Position numbers and translations under genes: made by a program
Shown: positions 46,049 to 58,500 of the stretch, one piece after another
Position numbering within the stretch: the stretch's first letter is position 1
Layout: each line of letters begins with the position of its first letter
Notes under the pieces: generated by a model
Seen by the model: the letters and a program-made list of their open reading frames with translations, nothing else
Database searches by the model: none
Told to the model about the DNA's origin: nothing
Source: Whalleya microplaca
Taxonomy: Eukaryota; Ascomycota; Sordariomycetes; Xylariales; Xylariaceae
Length of the DNA stretch: 64,000 nucleotides
NCBI GenBank assembly: GCA_022497155.1
Contig: MU385758.1
Coordinates: 62,001-126,000 of the forward strand
Reading direction: 5' to 3'

Positions 46049-47310
46049 ATGCAGGATATCAGCGACACCACTGATAATAGGGAAACAACCGATCCCGACC
46101 ATTCTCACGCTAAAATCGCTTCGCCTGAAATAGATTTGTTAGGTCCGTACCCTTCATTGACGAGTGTTCCCTTTGCCTCAACCTCCAGGCCGAATACGAA
46201 TACTGTAACAGATCAACCACCGATGTATCAGTTAACAGCACCATCATTGCCACCAATGTCGTTGCCAAAACACTTATTGGGGACACCGATGAATGGTAAC
46301 GGCGAAACTTTACCAGATGATTGTAATCTAAGGAGCCATTCGGAATACCGATCATGGGTGACAGCCCCAAGTATGTTATATTATACCTGTCCCATCGAGA
46401 ACATCAACTAACCGCCAGGAATTGCATAGGGGAGAGTTGGCATGTATCTACGCCGGTAGATAGAAGAAATATACAAGGGCATCATTATCCTAGCGGGAAT
46501 TACAATAGGGACACTTGGTCGCACCAATCATCAGGGCAATGTGTGCCTTCCCGTTTTCAGGGGCAGTCTAATCCACAATCACCGCAAGCTGTCGGGGTAA
46601 CAAGGCTCGAAACTCAACATGAATACAGCACCTCTCAATTTGCTCCTATATTGGCTGAACCTGCACCAAAGCCACCTTCAAGCACCCAGAAGACCAATGC
46701 AAATCACAGGCCCAGTCTCCACAAGGAAAATGAAATCACACCGCGCCAAGTACCTAAACTTCACATTCAGGAAGAAGACGCCTCACCTCTCCCATTAAAT
46801 CTCGGCTACATCGATGCATACAATAAGAACATGGATATAGCGGAGGAAAGATTGGCTGATGAGAGTCAGGCTGAACGAAATAAGTTGGAAGTAGAGAGGC
46901 AAAGGGAACACGCCAAGGTCCGCTGGCCCGGTGATATCTCTTCTTATCCAGCTGAGTCTTGTGAAGACTTGCAGCTGCCTTATTGCGAGTATCGGGCTAA
47001 GGCTATCCATGTCGGTATTCCACTAGAACATGCTAAAAGGCCTAGTGGGTGTGAAAGTCGACGTATAGGCGTGTACGCGGTGCGGCCTCGGGGAAGCAAG
47101 TCTATTGAGTTAAGGATTGGGAGAAGTGAGTGGTCCCCGTCCAAGATCCAACTGGAGGGTACGTTGACTCAGTACTCCAAAACCGAACTCAACGTCTATT
47201 TCGAGGGCATGTGTGAGAACCAAGTTGAACGCTGGGTCAGACATCTTCTAGCTACGGTTCCAGGTCAAAACGATACATTGGTGAAATGGACGAGCGATCT
47301 GCCTACCTGA
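46049..47310 (+). CDS. Hypothetical protein, disordered N-terminus with folded C-terminal domain
   Basis: Two exons (46049-46370, 46430-47310) joined by a 59-nt intron with an AACTAAC branch and acceptor GCATAG, giving 400 aa. Not recognised. The first 200 residues are Pro/Ser/Thr/Gln-rich and probably unstructured. A charged helix (NMDIAEERLADESQAERNKL, continuing to EVERQREHAKV) could form a coiled coil. The last 130 residues look folded, with CEYRAKAIHVGIPLEHAKRP, GVYAVRPRGSKSIELRIG and LNVYFEGMCENQVERWVRHLL; alternating strands and a final amphipathic helix are compatible with a PH-like or beta-rich fold, which is only an impression. No signal peptide. The next two genes have similar Pro/Ser-rich composition. 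Confidence 0.65.
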
Positions 47311-48115
47311 TCAATGGCACTTGGGTGGCCTTTGTGCTCCAATCACCCTGACGTGGGCGTAGATTAAGAGCTCGCAGAGAAGAAATCATGGTTCTCCTAA
47401 TTCGACCATTAGATCGTTTTCTTGTCCACTATAGCGTGTCCGATTGTACCAAGAGAGGAAAGTCTAATAGACTCATGATATCACAAACCCCCAATGTCCA
47501 TTACAATTAATTTTCATCCTGGCAACCTTTACGAAGCGCTATTTTGAGATAGGTAGAGTTACCTGAAGTGGCCATCCTCTGAAATATTATGTGTGACCAA
47601 AAGGTATGATGAGAGTAGTTCAAGATGAGGTTGTCCATATAATTGATGAATAAGAAGCTTGATGGCCAGTTGGTAGCTAAAATTCCGTCATAACCTGGAA
47701 ACAACTCCCCTCCCCCTATTATTTTTCTGGACACTAAGACAACGCTAGCTTAGTACTTCTGAGGATGATATCCTCAAATGGTTTGAAGTAGTTAACTAAG
47801 ACCGATCATGCTTCTTTGTGCGTTAGGGCTTTAACTAGATAGAACCGTCTTGAAAGAGTGTCGACATATTCTAGGCTGTTTGAATATAGAGACACGCGTT
47901 GTTAAACAGGTGGGATTGTTTCATTTCATTGATACCCAGAGACAATGCACTCGGGGTGATATAACGGATGGGGCTGAAGGCCACCCCGTGGCGCTCAGTA
48001 CAGCTTATACAAGCCTTTCAATTCGGATACTCTTGTAGTAGTTGTTAGAAAGCGCGACTTTGACCACGTATCAAAGATTAAGCACACCCGACCCGTCAAG
48101 AGACCAGTTAGTCCC
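47311..48115. other. Intergenic spacer
   Basis: No gene or repeat recognised. Confidence 0.35.
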
Positions 48116-48622
48116 ATGACAATGGCTAATAACGCAAGTCGTCCGACGCCCCATACCCTCCCCAAGCTAGTGATTCCGCAAAGCAACAACCCTACCCCTG
48201 AGGAGATAACCATAAGTCGCACCGAAGATTTTCTGCGTTTCTACACAGAGAACAAGTATGCGCCGGTCCACACACTGCCTCTCCCAAATCCGAAACCAGA
48301 GGAAGAGCAGGGAGAAGATGCTCAAAAGATACAGAACAAGAGCCCTGTCATGTCCGCAACGCTAATGTTTACCACCCGGGAGTGGGAAGAGCTCGATGCA
48401 AAGAAAGTGGCCTACGAGGAGATGAAAACCCAGCATACGTACTGGTATGAAGAGATGAAGCGCAAGCCCAAGGACCCGGAGGTCATTCGCCAGTGTCGGT
48501 ATTTTCGCCAATTGCGAGAAAACCTCGACATGGAGATGTCGGCGCTGCAAGACCGTAGACGTATTAGAAGAGAGGCAAGACAGGACTTGAACAAAGATCC
48601 TGAGTTAGACGGCCGTTGGTAA
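48116..48622 (+). CDS. Hypothetical charged coiled-coil protein
   Basis: Single-exon frame of 168 aa; a second ATG at 48122 is possible. Not recognised. The first 80 residues are Pro-rich (PHTLPKLVIPQSNNPTPEE). The C-terminal 85 residues are strongly charged and helical: REWEELDAKKVAYEEMKTQH, then YWYEEMKRKPKD and RQLRENLDMEMSALQDRRRI, consistent with a coiled coil. No signal peptide, membrane segment or catalytic motif. It lies between two other proteins of unknown function on the same strand. Length, codon regularity and the ordered C-terminal helix favour a real gene over a chance frame. Confidence 0.6.
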   Translation: MTMANNASRPTPHTLPKLVIPQSNNPTPEEITISRTEDFLRFYTENKYAPVHTLPLPNPKPEEEQGEDAQKIQNKSPVMSATLMFTTREWEELDAKKVAYEEMKTQHTYWYEEMKRKPKDPEVIRQCRYFRQLRENLDMEMSALQDRRRIRREARQDLNKDPELDGRW

Positions 48623-49165
48623 GTAAGCAGATAAGCTAAGTACCCGAATTGCTAAGTTGATTAACGAGAACATTGCTGGCAGTTCTCCGCATCACAATGA
48701 TTTGATAAGTGGCTATAATAGTTAATACAAAAGAATATAAAGGGTCATACAAAGAAATAAGTAAATTGTTTTGTCTATTCATTGTCAAGATAGAGCCGGA
48801 AGAAAATATGAAAAGTGTTCAAGAACATGGTAATTGAGCTGTAAAGAAGAAGAAAGAACCCTGAATGAAATCTAGTTGGACCAAGAAGAAAGCTATTATC
48901 GATGAATCCAGTTGTTTCTTTGAGGTGGACAATGTCTTGTACTCATAGACTCCTATAACAAGTCATAAGAAGCCCTCGATACGATCAGAGCTCCGATAAA
49001 ACTTCTGCGATCAGAATAAACAGCACAACTCTCGTCGAACGCAAGGTAAGCTACACACATCTCCTTTAGTTACTCAACTTTTTAGTATATATAAGTTCTT
49101 AACTGCTCATATAGGTTGAAGATTGCCTAAGTCTGGACTTCGGTGATCCAACCTCTCGATAGTAT
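48623..49165. other. Intergenic spacer
   Basis: Purine-rich, with AAGAAG-type runs between 48770 and 48890; no gene recognised. Confidence 0.35.
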
Positions 49166-50677
49166 ATGGTTTCCTCGGCTTCCTATGAACAAGGCACGAT
49201 GTTGAACAATAAATCATTGCCCAAAATTCCCAAGGAGGAGACGACAGAATCTCCGAGCGCTCGAAATCATGGCTCGCGTTCCCAAGAGAGTTCAAAGGGA
49301 GTTCGGCTGGACCAGACTACCAACGGCCGACGACATCCTAACCTGGAAAGCATATTCAATCCCATGGTAAACAGAAGCTCCTCTTCCCGTGGCCGCCCGC
49401 ACATGGCACATCTCATGGGCCCCGGCCGATCTGGTCCTGTCCCGGAGACAGGAGAGATCATAATCGGCCACACTCCTCCTGTCCCGGAGATGGGGGAGAT
49501 CATAATCGGCCACACAGTCACCACACCCACTCGCCCGCCAAGGTCCAAGGAGTCACCAGCTGGCCCGACAAGTTCTCGCAGCGGGCGGACTATGTCTCTG
49601 AGCCAACGGGCGCCATCGGACACTCGACCACCTACATCGCACAGCAGGCCTGGCCCGTTTCCAAATGAACGAGAGAGGAGCGACTCGATGTCATCGCTTC
49701 TTCATCGGCGCGGTGCTATGCGCAAGACCAGGGCTAAGGCAGACCTGAAAGAAATGGAAAGTAAGTTTTTGAATTGTGAAATCTCCTCTACTGATGGCCC
49801 TATGGGCAAGGCACGCTACCCGTGGGACCACAACGAGGCGGCCTTCACGCCTGACCACAAGGGTAACAAACCATCAACAGGCTATTTCCCCCCAATGCTA
49901 ACAGTGGATACAACAGTTTCTCCTCCCGTACGCACGATCGCTTCGCCCATCGTCCGTCCGAGCTCGAAGGGCCAAAGCTCATCTACGCTACGTCCTCCGC
50001 CGCGGCCCGCGCCACCAGCGAACTATAGTCCGGGTAAGTTCAATGAGCCAGCTCCAGCGGACACGACGGCAGCGCTGCGGAACCCTGCGCAGGAGCCCCG
50101 ATGGGTGAAGGTGCATATGCTACCGGCCGACCTGAATGGGAAGAAGAGCAGGTCGAGCCTGAAGACCCCGCTGCACAAGATGGTGAAGCTGCCGCGGCTC
50201 AAGATCCCCGATCCGCGGAAAGCGGCCATGAAGGCCCTCAACAGTCCGTGCTCCGCGGGCACCGGCGTGGATGAGAACAGCCCTTCGAGAGGACGTTCGT
50301 TTCTGTCGCCGACGTCGGACGATCTAACTGATCACATTGTCAATGAGTATGGCCACGACGTTGAGGCTGAGTTGCAGAACATGCGGACCGCGCGTCGAAG
50401 AGTCAGGAAGGGCGAGTTCGGTCGTAAGGTCGAAGAGTACTTCGAAGCCCGGCAGAACTGGGAGACTGATGGGGACCTATTATATCCCAATGACGTCGAT
50501 CACCTGAAGGAGCTCTCTAATGCACTTCAGCAGCAGAAGGATCTGGCTCAGGTACTAGCCCAAGGAAACCCGCTCAACTACCCTAGGCTAAGATATGTGA
50601 ACGAGCCGTCTTGCTCGACCCAGGTTTACACTCCCAAGCATCCAAGTCGACGAACTCAAGATTGGCATATACAGTAA
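49166..50677 (+). CDS. Hypothetical Ser/Pro-rich protein with internal tandem repeat
   Basis: Intronless frame of 503 aa, clearly more GC-rich than its surroundings. Not recognised. The N-terminal 330 residues are disordered, rich in Ser, Pro, Arg and Thr, and contain a 14-residue duplication (PVPETGEIIIGHTP then PVPEMGEIIIGHTV; 42-nt unit at about 49437-49520). Basic stretches (RRGAMRKTRAKADLKEME, KKSRSSLKTPLHKMVKLPRL) suggest nucleic-acid or cytoskeletal binding, an inference. The C-terminal 110 residues look helical: HIVNEYGHDVEAELQNMRTA, RRRVRKGEFGRKVEEYFEAR and DHLKELSNALQQQKDLAQVL. A donor-like GTAAGT at 49760 and another at 50034 lie inside the frame; splicing there is not needed. Confidence 0.6.
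   Translation: MVSSASYEQGTMLNNKSLPKIPKEETTESPSARNHGSRSQESSKGVRLDQTTNGRRHPNLESIFNPMVNRSSSSRGRPHMAHLMGPGRSGPVPETGEIIIGHTPPVPEMGEIIIGHTVTTPTRPPRSKESPAGPTSSRSGRTMSLSQRAPSDTRPPTSHSRPGPFPNERERSDSMSSLLHRRGAMRKTRAKADLKEMESKFLNCEISSTDGPMGKARYPWDHNEAAFTPDHKGNKPSTGYFPPMLTVDTTVSPPVRTIASPIVRPSSKGQSSSTLRPPPRPAPPANYSPGKFNEPAPADTTAALRNPAQEPRWVKVHMLPADLNGKKSRSSLKTPLHKMVKLPRLKIPDPRKAAMKALNSPCSAGTGVDENSPSRGRSFLSPTSDDLTDHIVNEYGHDVEAELQNMRTARRRVRKGEFGRKVEEYFEARQNWETDGDLLYPNDVDHLKELSNALQQQKDLAQVLAQGNPLNYPRLRYVNEPSCSTQVYTPKHPSRRTQDWHIQ
49437..49520. repeat. 42-nt coding tandem duplication
   Basis: Two head-to-tail copies beginning CCTGTCCCGGAGA encode PVPETGEIIIGHT and PVPEMGEIIIGHT. Only a few bases differ, so the duplication is recent or maintained. 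Confidence 0.8.
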
Positions 50678-51902
50678 CTTAGCCTACTAGGGCGAATTGG
50701 TTTGTGAACTAACAATGAGAGAGACAAGACCTTCACGTAGGGTAGACTTTAGGATAAGACTATTGCTGATATATTAACTAGCTGATGGTAGTCAATCTTT
50801 CAACAGGATTCCCAGCATGTAGGTAGGTTTCCATATGTTAGTTCCAACTGTTGACATAGAAGTCGTTGGATATTTTGGTAGGTAAAGATGCCGCCGGCAT
50901 TCGAACCTTTCGCGGAATGGCGTAGGGATACACAGTGGCGCTCAGGTGAGTCTTTTGCACACATAGCCATGGCAAATACATATTGACTTGTCATCTAGTT
51001 CTCTTTTGGATAAACAGATGAGGATGGAGCAAAATAAAATAATAAAATCCCGACATCGGGGCATCCAAGACAAAAGGATAAGCCTCAAAGTGGCATGTTA
51101 TGAACATGAGCTGTTGGCCGTACATCTATAATTACCGAGTGACGTAATTGCAAAGAAGTGACGTAATCAAAATGTCGACAGAATACCTAACTGTATTCAT
51201 GTTGAATAAGAAACACGAAACACGTACGAGTGTACTCTGTTTCTGTAGAAGCTTGAGCATGAAGCAAAATGAAATGTGAAACCCTCAACTTAGATTAAAT
51301 TCATCAAATATAGTCAAAAAGGACTGGTCACAGACGGAATGAAAATCACCGTGAATGTCAAGTTACTTCCTTGGACGAGGCTGTATGAGGTTCAACTCTC
51401 GGTGAGATCAGCGCATGCTAATGCTTGTTCCTGAGGGCCGATCATTAGCGGAATATTGTCGGTGGCGTCGTCATCGCGTTCGCAAAGCAATAATAAGTAC
51501 TTGGATGGCTAGCTGAATTTGGGAAACCGAAAAAAAAAAAGCATATGAGATGAATCCCATGTGTGACTATTCGGCAACGAGATTACGCTTGCGAGATAAG
51601 AACTGAGGCTGACGATGACGGGATTCAGGTACGAGCTTACAGCATCAATGCGCATCCCCGAGGCGACCAAGATGAAAGCTGAAAGGAATGGTAGACTCCA
51701 CACTTTACCCACCAAGGTGACCAGAAGATGCCGTTCGAAACCAATGTTCATGAGCCCAGCCCGCTCCCGTAACAGCGGTGGAAGCTTATTGTGTATGTAT
51801 TGTATTGTATGGTGTGTACAATGTAATGGTGGACGGTAGCACAGCTTCCAGACTGTTACACGGCTTTAGATCAATGGGTAAGACAGCAGGCCTGTTAGAT
51901 GC
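50678..51902. other. Gene-free flank of the transposon
   Basis: No supported gene. An A-run of 11 lies at about 51530-51540. Frames at 51509-51751 (-) and 51615-51839 (+) overlap on opposite strands and look like chance. Confidence 0.4.
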
Positions 51903-51912
51903 GAAGTTAAGG
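51903..51912. repeat. Target-site duplication, left copy
   Basis: GAAGTTAAGG, identical to 58822-58831, directly outside the left end of the AT-rich element. Confidence 0.7.
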
Positions 51913-52757
51913 GGCTTCGTTAACGGAGCACCTGTTCGTTCCACTTATTTAGCTTCCCGCGACTTTAGGACATTATACCTTTTGTACCCTACCCGCGTTT
52001 CGCGGCTATTTAATATAGAGATTAAAGGCACGTATTTACGCGTAATATATTTATATATCGCGTTATATTAAAATTTCTTAACCTTTTTATTTATAACTTT
52101 TTTTTTATAGTAGTTAGAATTAAAGCTATTTTAATATAACTTTAAGCAGTATTTTTAATAATTTTAAAATTTTATAAGCCTTTTTTTTTACCGCTATTTT
52201 ATTAATATAATTATAGTTTTTTATTTGCTACTTTTATCGGCGCGTTAATTTATATATTTTGTTATAAATAATTGCTAATTCGGCTTTAAATCTTATAGCT
52301 TTAAATCGATCTCGATTTTATTTAAAATATTAATTTATATATATTTTTTCCGGCCTACTTTTAGCCGCTTTTTTAACGTATTTATAAATAACTGCTAATT
52401 TAGCTTTAGATTTAAGAGAATTTTAATATTAAAAATACCCGGCGGTAAATAATTTATGCTAATAATAATTAGGCTTATTAAATATTTTTCTTAAATTATT
52501 TAAATAAATATTAATAGCCTATCGAAATAGACTTTTTAATAATCCGTTTATAGCAAACCTATATTTTAACGGCCTATCGAAACGGATTTAATTTTTTTGT
52601 TATAAATATCCTATAAATCGGGCTTTATTATATTAGTTTTTTATAAAAAAAATATAATAGATTTTTATATATATAAATAAATAACTATTGATTTTAAAAA
52701 AAAGGTATATTAGGAATTAAAATATTATTAGTAATAAGCGGAAAAAATTAAAAGTTT

Positions 52758-53000
52758 ATTAATAATCGGGAGGGAAAAGTTTAAATTTTATTAGCAGTAA
52801 TAAAGGGTATATTTAATATACGTAATTACGTATAATATTTATTAATAATCGGGAGGGAAGAGTTGAAATTTTATTGGCAGTAATAAAGGGTATATTTAAT
52901 ATACGTAATTACGTATAATATTTATTAGCAATCGGGAGGGAAAAGTTAAAATTTTATTAGTAATAATAAAGGGTATATTTAATATACGTAATTACGTATT
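52758..53000. repeat. 83-bp tandem repeat, three copies
   Basis: Copies start at 52758, 52841 and 52924. Each contains AATCGGGAGGGAA, then TAATAAAGGGTATATTTAAT and ACGTAATTACGTAT. The period is exactly 83 nt between the first and second and between the second and third copy. Confidence 0.85.
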
Positions 53001-56000
53001 ATATAAAGGAGTTATATATATAATTATATATAATATTAAATATTATATTAATTTTTTAAAATTTCAATTTATATAATTTCGAGCTATATAATTTTAAGCT
53101 TAAATTTAATTATTATATATATAATTACGTATTAAATTATATTAGTCTTTAATATTATATATATAACTATATATTTATAACTATAAGCTTTTTTAACGCT
53201 TTTTAGCTTTCTTAACGCTTTTTAATTTTTATAACCCCCTGAATTAATTACTTGAATTCTTTATTATTAGGCTATATTTAAACCTAATATAATAGGTTTG
53301 TTAGCTATTTAAATGCCTCTTTTTATTATATTAATATATAATAGACTTTTTATAAAGTTTTAATAGCCTTATTGTACCGGTTTTTTAACTGCCTTAAAGT
53401 CTTATTATTGCTTTAAATATATTAGTTAAAACCTAGGCATAATATAAAGAACGGTATAATAAAAAATTTCGTATTTAACGTTTTAACGAAAATTAGGGTT
53501 TTTATATTTTTCTTCCGCTTTTACTTAACAGTTTTATTTACGCTAGAAAATAAATTATAAGACTTTTAATCCCTAATTATTTAAGGGCGGCCGCTAAAAT
53601 ATAACGATTATAATTTCGATTTTAATTTTATTTTTAGACCTTAGATTTAAAGACTTTTATCTTTAATAATAATAAAGATTTTAATAAATTTAATTAAAAG
53701 CTTTTAAATCCGACATTTCCGGTTACGTAATAAGCACTTTTTATTTTTATTTCTTTTCCCCTAAATTTTATAGAACGATAGAAACGGATATTTCGATTTT
53801 ATAAAAAAGTTTTTTATAACGAGCCGGATTTTATTACGTAAAGCGAATTCGAGAAACTTAGGCTATAGTAATTTCCGACTTATTACTAATAATTTAAAGC
53901 CGAAAATTAACTAAACGGCACGAAATTATTTTTCCGTTATTATTATTATAAAAATAAAGTATAAGAATTTAAAGCTAATTAATATATTAAACGTAAGAAA
54001 TAAATTATTTATTAGCCCGTAAATTATAAAGCTCGATTTTTCGCCCGTTTATAACCTAATAGGACTATTAAACTTTAAGGCAATAATATAAAATATTTTT
54101 ATAACGATTAAAAAGATATAAACCGTATAAAATTTTATAATAGCTTTTATTTTTAGATTTAAACCTAGCTAATAAATTAATAAATTCTAAAATAAATTAA
54201 AAATTTATTAAACGGCAAAAAAAGGGACTTATTAATTCGATTAATACTTTAAAATTACGGAATAAGGTATATTAAAACTTAAGATATTAAAAATATCCGT
54301 AACGCTTTAAAAAAAAACTACGGGAATAATTTAAAACCGACTTTAACTTTTTATACTTATATCGATAATTTTAATAAAAATATTTAGTTTAGGGAAGTTA
54401 ATAAATAGTTCCGCTATTTAAAATAGCAGATCTATTATTACAAATATTTTATAAAACAATAAAATAACGTAGAATTTAAAGCTTTTATTTAATTACGTAA
54501 GAATTTTTTCGATATTTTTATATAATAAAATATAATTATATTAATAGATTTTATATATAATATAATAATATATAAATAAAAATAATATTTATTTAGTATT
54601 TTAATACGTAATAACTTTAATAACTAAATCCCTTATATGTTTTTTTATATTAAATATTAAAATTTAATAATAATTTACTTATGTTTTTAAATTATTATTA
54701 AATAGTTTGGTAATCTCGAGTATAGCTAAAGGTTACGATATATATTTATAAATAATAACGATATTAAATAAAAGGCTATATATAAGGCCTTTTTTATTAT
54801 AGCTAATTTAAATAACGATTAGCTAATTAATATTATTTATTTTTTTTATATATATTACATTAAAGAAACTTTAATATAGCGTATTAAAACTAAAAGCCTA
54901 CTGCTAAAAATATATAAATATTTTATAATTACGTTATATATATATAACTTTTTTAATAGCTATTATAATTTTATAAATAAGGCTGTTATAATTTATAAGA
55001 AATACGGGAGCCTCGAAAACGCCAAATATATTATTAGAAATTACGTTCCGAGGTTATAAGTATAGGTATATTATATTTGAATAAAAAGTCTACTGTTTTT
55101 TTAATATTTTATAACAAACGCGGTTAAATTATAGCATTTAATATTAAAAATAAACGGCGTAAAGTATTAGATAGCTATTTACGGGACTTTATTTGCTAGC
55201 GTTATATCTATATAGTATAAAAAGGAGGACAAATTTATAAAAGCCGAATTTATTGCGAATAAGACTAAAAAAAGCACGCTGCCTTTTATTTAAAACTTTC
55301 CGGACTGGAGGTTTAAAAATCTGTTTTTTAGGGTATAAATTATTATTAAAAAGTAATATTTCGAGGCTAAGAAAGTTTATAACAAAAGTAATAATACGGC
55401 TATTAATTATTATAAAAATGTCGTTATTTATAATTTTAAAAAGCTTATTAATAACGATAATAACGACAATAAAAATATATATAATAAGCCCGAACTTTTT
55501 TTTTGCTTTTATTTATAATATAAAAAATGATTATTTTTTTATAAATATATCTTTTTTTATTAACTATTATATAGCTTTTTATTTAAAGAAATTTTCGTAG
55601 GCCTTATTTATAAATAGAGAGGTAATAGTTTCGAGATATTCGAGCATTTTAAATAGCCGGTATATAAGAATAGTTATAATTATATATACGGCATTTCTTT
55701 AAAAATAAAAGTAAACTTTGGGGAAATTATTAATTAGTTTTAAAAAAAGGTATATAAATATTATAATAAGTTATAAAATAAGTTATAGACGCTATTTATA
55801 TATAAAAAGAAAATAAAAACGTTAGAAAAGTAAATATAGGTTGCTTTTTAATCGGTAAACGAGTTAACGCCGGTAAAGAGGCATTAAATTATAGTATCCC
55901 TAAAAAATCTAATTTGCATAAAAAAAAATTAATTTTTAGTTAATAAATAAATTAAATAAGCTAAAATAAAAAAACGTATACGTTTAAATATTATTATAGT

Positions 56001-56045
56001 TTTAAAGGAATTAAGCGTTATTAAATATTGTTATAAATTATTAAA

Positions 56046-56285
56046 ATATTTAATTAAAAGTGTTAAGATTTATTATATAAAAAATATATATTTATTTACT
56101 AATAAAATATATTACGGGATAAGTAACTTTATTATTAAGTAAAATATAGTTATTTTTATTTTATATTATTAAAAAAGTATTATAGTATTTAATTAATAAT
56201 ATTAAAATTTATTATATAAAGGATATATATTTATTTATTAATAAAATATATTACGGGATAAATAATTCTATTATTAGGTAAAATA
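56046..56285. repeat. 139-bp imperfect tandem duplication
   Basis: Two diverged copies with the shared core AATAAAATATATTACGGGAT; the ACGGG markers lie 139 nt apart. Inside the RIP-degraded element. Confidence 0.65.
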
Positions 56286-56319
56286 ATTTTATATATTATA
56301 TATATATAATTTATATACT

Positions 56320-56865
56320 TAAAGTAAGCATTTTAAATTTATATATATAGATTTACGTATCTAAAATAAACATTTTAAATTTATATATATAAATTTATAT
56401 ATTTAAAATAAACATTTTAAATTTATATAAGTATTATATACGCAGATTTACGTACTTAAAGTAATTATTTCAGATTTATATACGTAAATCTATATATTTA
56501 AAGTAAACATTTTAGATTTATATACGCAGATTTATATACTTAAAGTAATTATTTCAGATTTATATACGCAGATTTACGTACTTAAAATAAATATTTCAAA
56601 TTTATATATATAAATTTATATATTTAAAGTAATTATTTCAGATTTATATATATAAATTTACATATTTAAAATAAGCATTTTAAATTTATATATATAGATT
56701 TACGTACTTAAAATAAGCATTTCAAATTTATATATATAGATTTATATATTTAAAGTAAGCATTTTAGATTTATATATACAGATTTGCGTATTTAAAATAA
56801 TTATTTTAAATTTATATATATAGATTTGCGTACTTAAAATAAGCATTTCAAATTTTATATATATA
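56320..56865. repeat. 42-bp minisatellite, about 13 copies
   Basis: Unit of the type AAAGTAATTATTTCAG followed by ATTTATATACGCAGATTTACGTACTT. Successive unit starts at 56458, 56500, 56542 and 56584 give an exact 42-nt period. Copies differ mainly by C/T and G/A transitions, as expected if RIP continued after amplification. Confidence 0.8.
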
Positions 56866-58199
56866 ATTACGTATATAAAATATATTATATTAGGAATATA
56901 TAAGCTATATATAAAATAAATTTATATTTACTTGGCTAGCCCGGCTAATAACTTCTTTAAAATATCGTTATTATTATTATCGTTGCCGTCTTTTTCCTTA
57001 TTATTTAAAATTTCTTTAAATAGCCGAAACTGTAGGTCTTTTTCCTTTTTTTTTTCTCCCTTTTTTTCCTTTTTTTTTCCGCTTCTGCTTCCGCCTCTAT
57101 AAAAACGGCTAACCGAGCTTTTAAATTAATATAAGCGCCGGCTTGTTCGGTTTCGGATAAAGACTTATAATATGCCACTAATTTTAGGCCGGTAAAATTA
57201 GGGGGTATAATAAGCGGCAGTAGTATTAATGCTGCTATTACTACTATTTATAAGGGTATTTGGCTTATTATTATTATAATAAGTATAAGGGCAGCAGTAT
57301 ATCGAAAGATAGCGACTGTTTATTATTAACTTTATATTCGAGTTTTATAAATTTTAATAGCTATATATATATACTAATAGAAAATAGGTACTTTTTTGCC
57401 CGTTATAGTAGCAATAAATATAAATATTACTTAATATATCGGTCTAACAGTTAAGGAAAGCTAGCTTACGTATATAAAAAGCCTAAAGACTTTTTTTTTC
57501 GATATAATTACTATATCGGGCGTTATTTTATCGTATTAGGCTATAAGTTTAAATATATATAACTAAAATGTTTTTTTATAAGCTTTTAGTTAATATATAT
57601 AGTATAATTAAAGCGGCTTGCTATATTTATAGTTAGCGCGGCTTTTAATAACAGCGAAAAGGCGGGAGTTAACTAGTCGTTTTAGATTTATAATTAAAAA
57701 ATTACTGGCGATTAAATTTAATAATTTTATAATAAAACTATAACTTAAACGGAGGCAGGAAGCGAGGCATAAATAAGCTGCCGAAATAGTTTTTTATATT
57801 ATTTAGCGGCTTATAATATAGTTAGTTATATTCGGATTTATTTAGTTATTCGGTATAAGTTTATAAATATATACGGGGGGTTATATAGCGTTAGCGCTTG
57901 CGATAACAGGAACGCGAAATATTATTTTCCGAAAAGGGAATGTTATAAGGGTCGGCGATAGCGGCTATAGTAGTAATAGTAATAGTAATAATAATGGTAG
58001 TAGTAATGGTAGTGATAGTAGTAATAGCGGCAACAAAGTCAGTTTAAAAAGGTTATAATTAATAAGTTTAAGCCTAATAAATATATAATTATATTTATAT
58101 TTTATTTTATTACTTTAATATTATATATATATATAATTATATATATAAATTCCGATAGCTATTTATAACTTAATTGCTAAATTAAAAAGTAATAAATTA

Positions 58200-58500
58200 A
58201 TATATATAATTACGTATATATATATATATATATATATATAATAAAACTAGTAGTTAAATAATATATATAGCCGAATTACTATATATATATATAATTGCGT
58301 ATATATATATATAATAAAACTAGTAGTTAGATAATATATATAGCCGAATTACTATATATATATATAATGAAACTAGTAATTAGATATTATATATAGCCGA
58401 ATTACTATATATATATATAAATCACTATATATATATATATAATTACGTATATATATATATAATAAAACTAGTAGTTAGATATTATATATGGCCGGATTAT
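58200..58500. repeat. Irregular repeats of (TA)n plus AAACTAGTAGTTA
   Basis: Four copies of AATAAAACTAGTAGTTAGAT or close variants (near 58241, 58312, 58367 and 58461), each followed by TATATAGCCGAATTACTA-like sequence and a (TA)n run; spacing varies because of the TA tracts. Confidence 0.7.

Noticed and set aside
50890..50945. tRNA-like B-box (GGTTCGAAT) on the minus strand
   Set aside because: The flanking bases do not form a T-stem or an acceptor stem, and no A-box lies at the right distance.
55253..55600. 115-codon frame in the AT-rich block
   Set aside because: Ile/Lys/Phe/Tyr-only composition is what any frame in RIP-degraded DNA gives; no transposase or RT motif.
56320..56865. Regular repeat array resembling a CRISPR
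   Set aside because: Units are head to tail without unique spacers, and the genome is eukaryotic.
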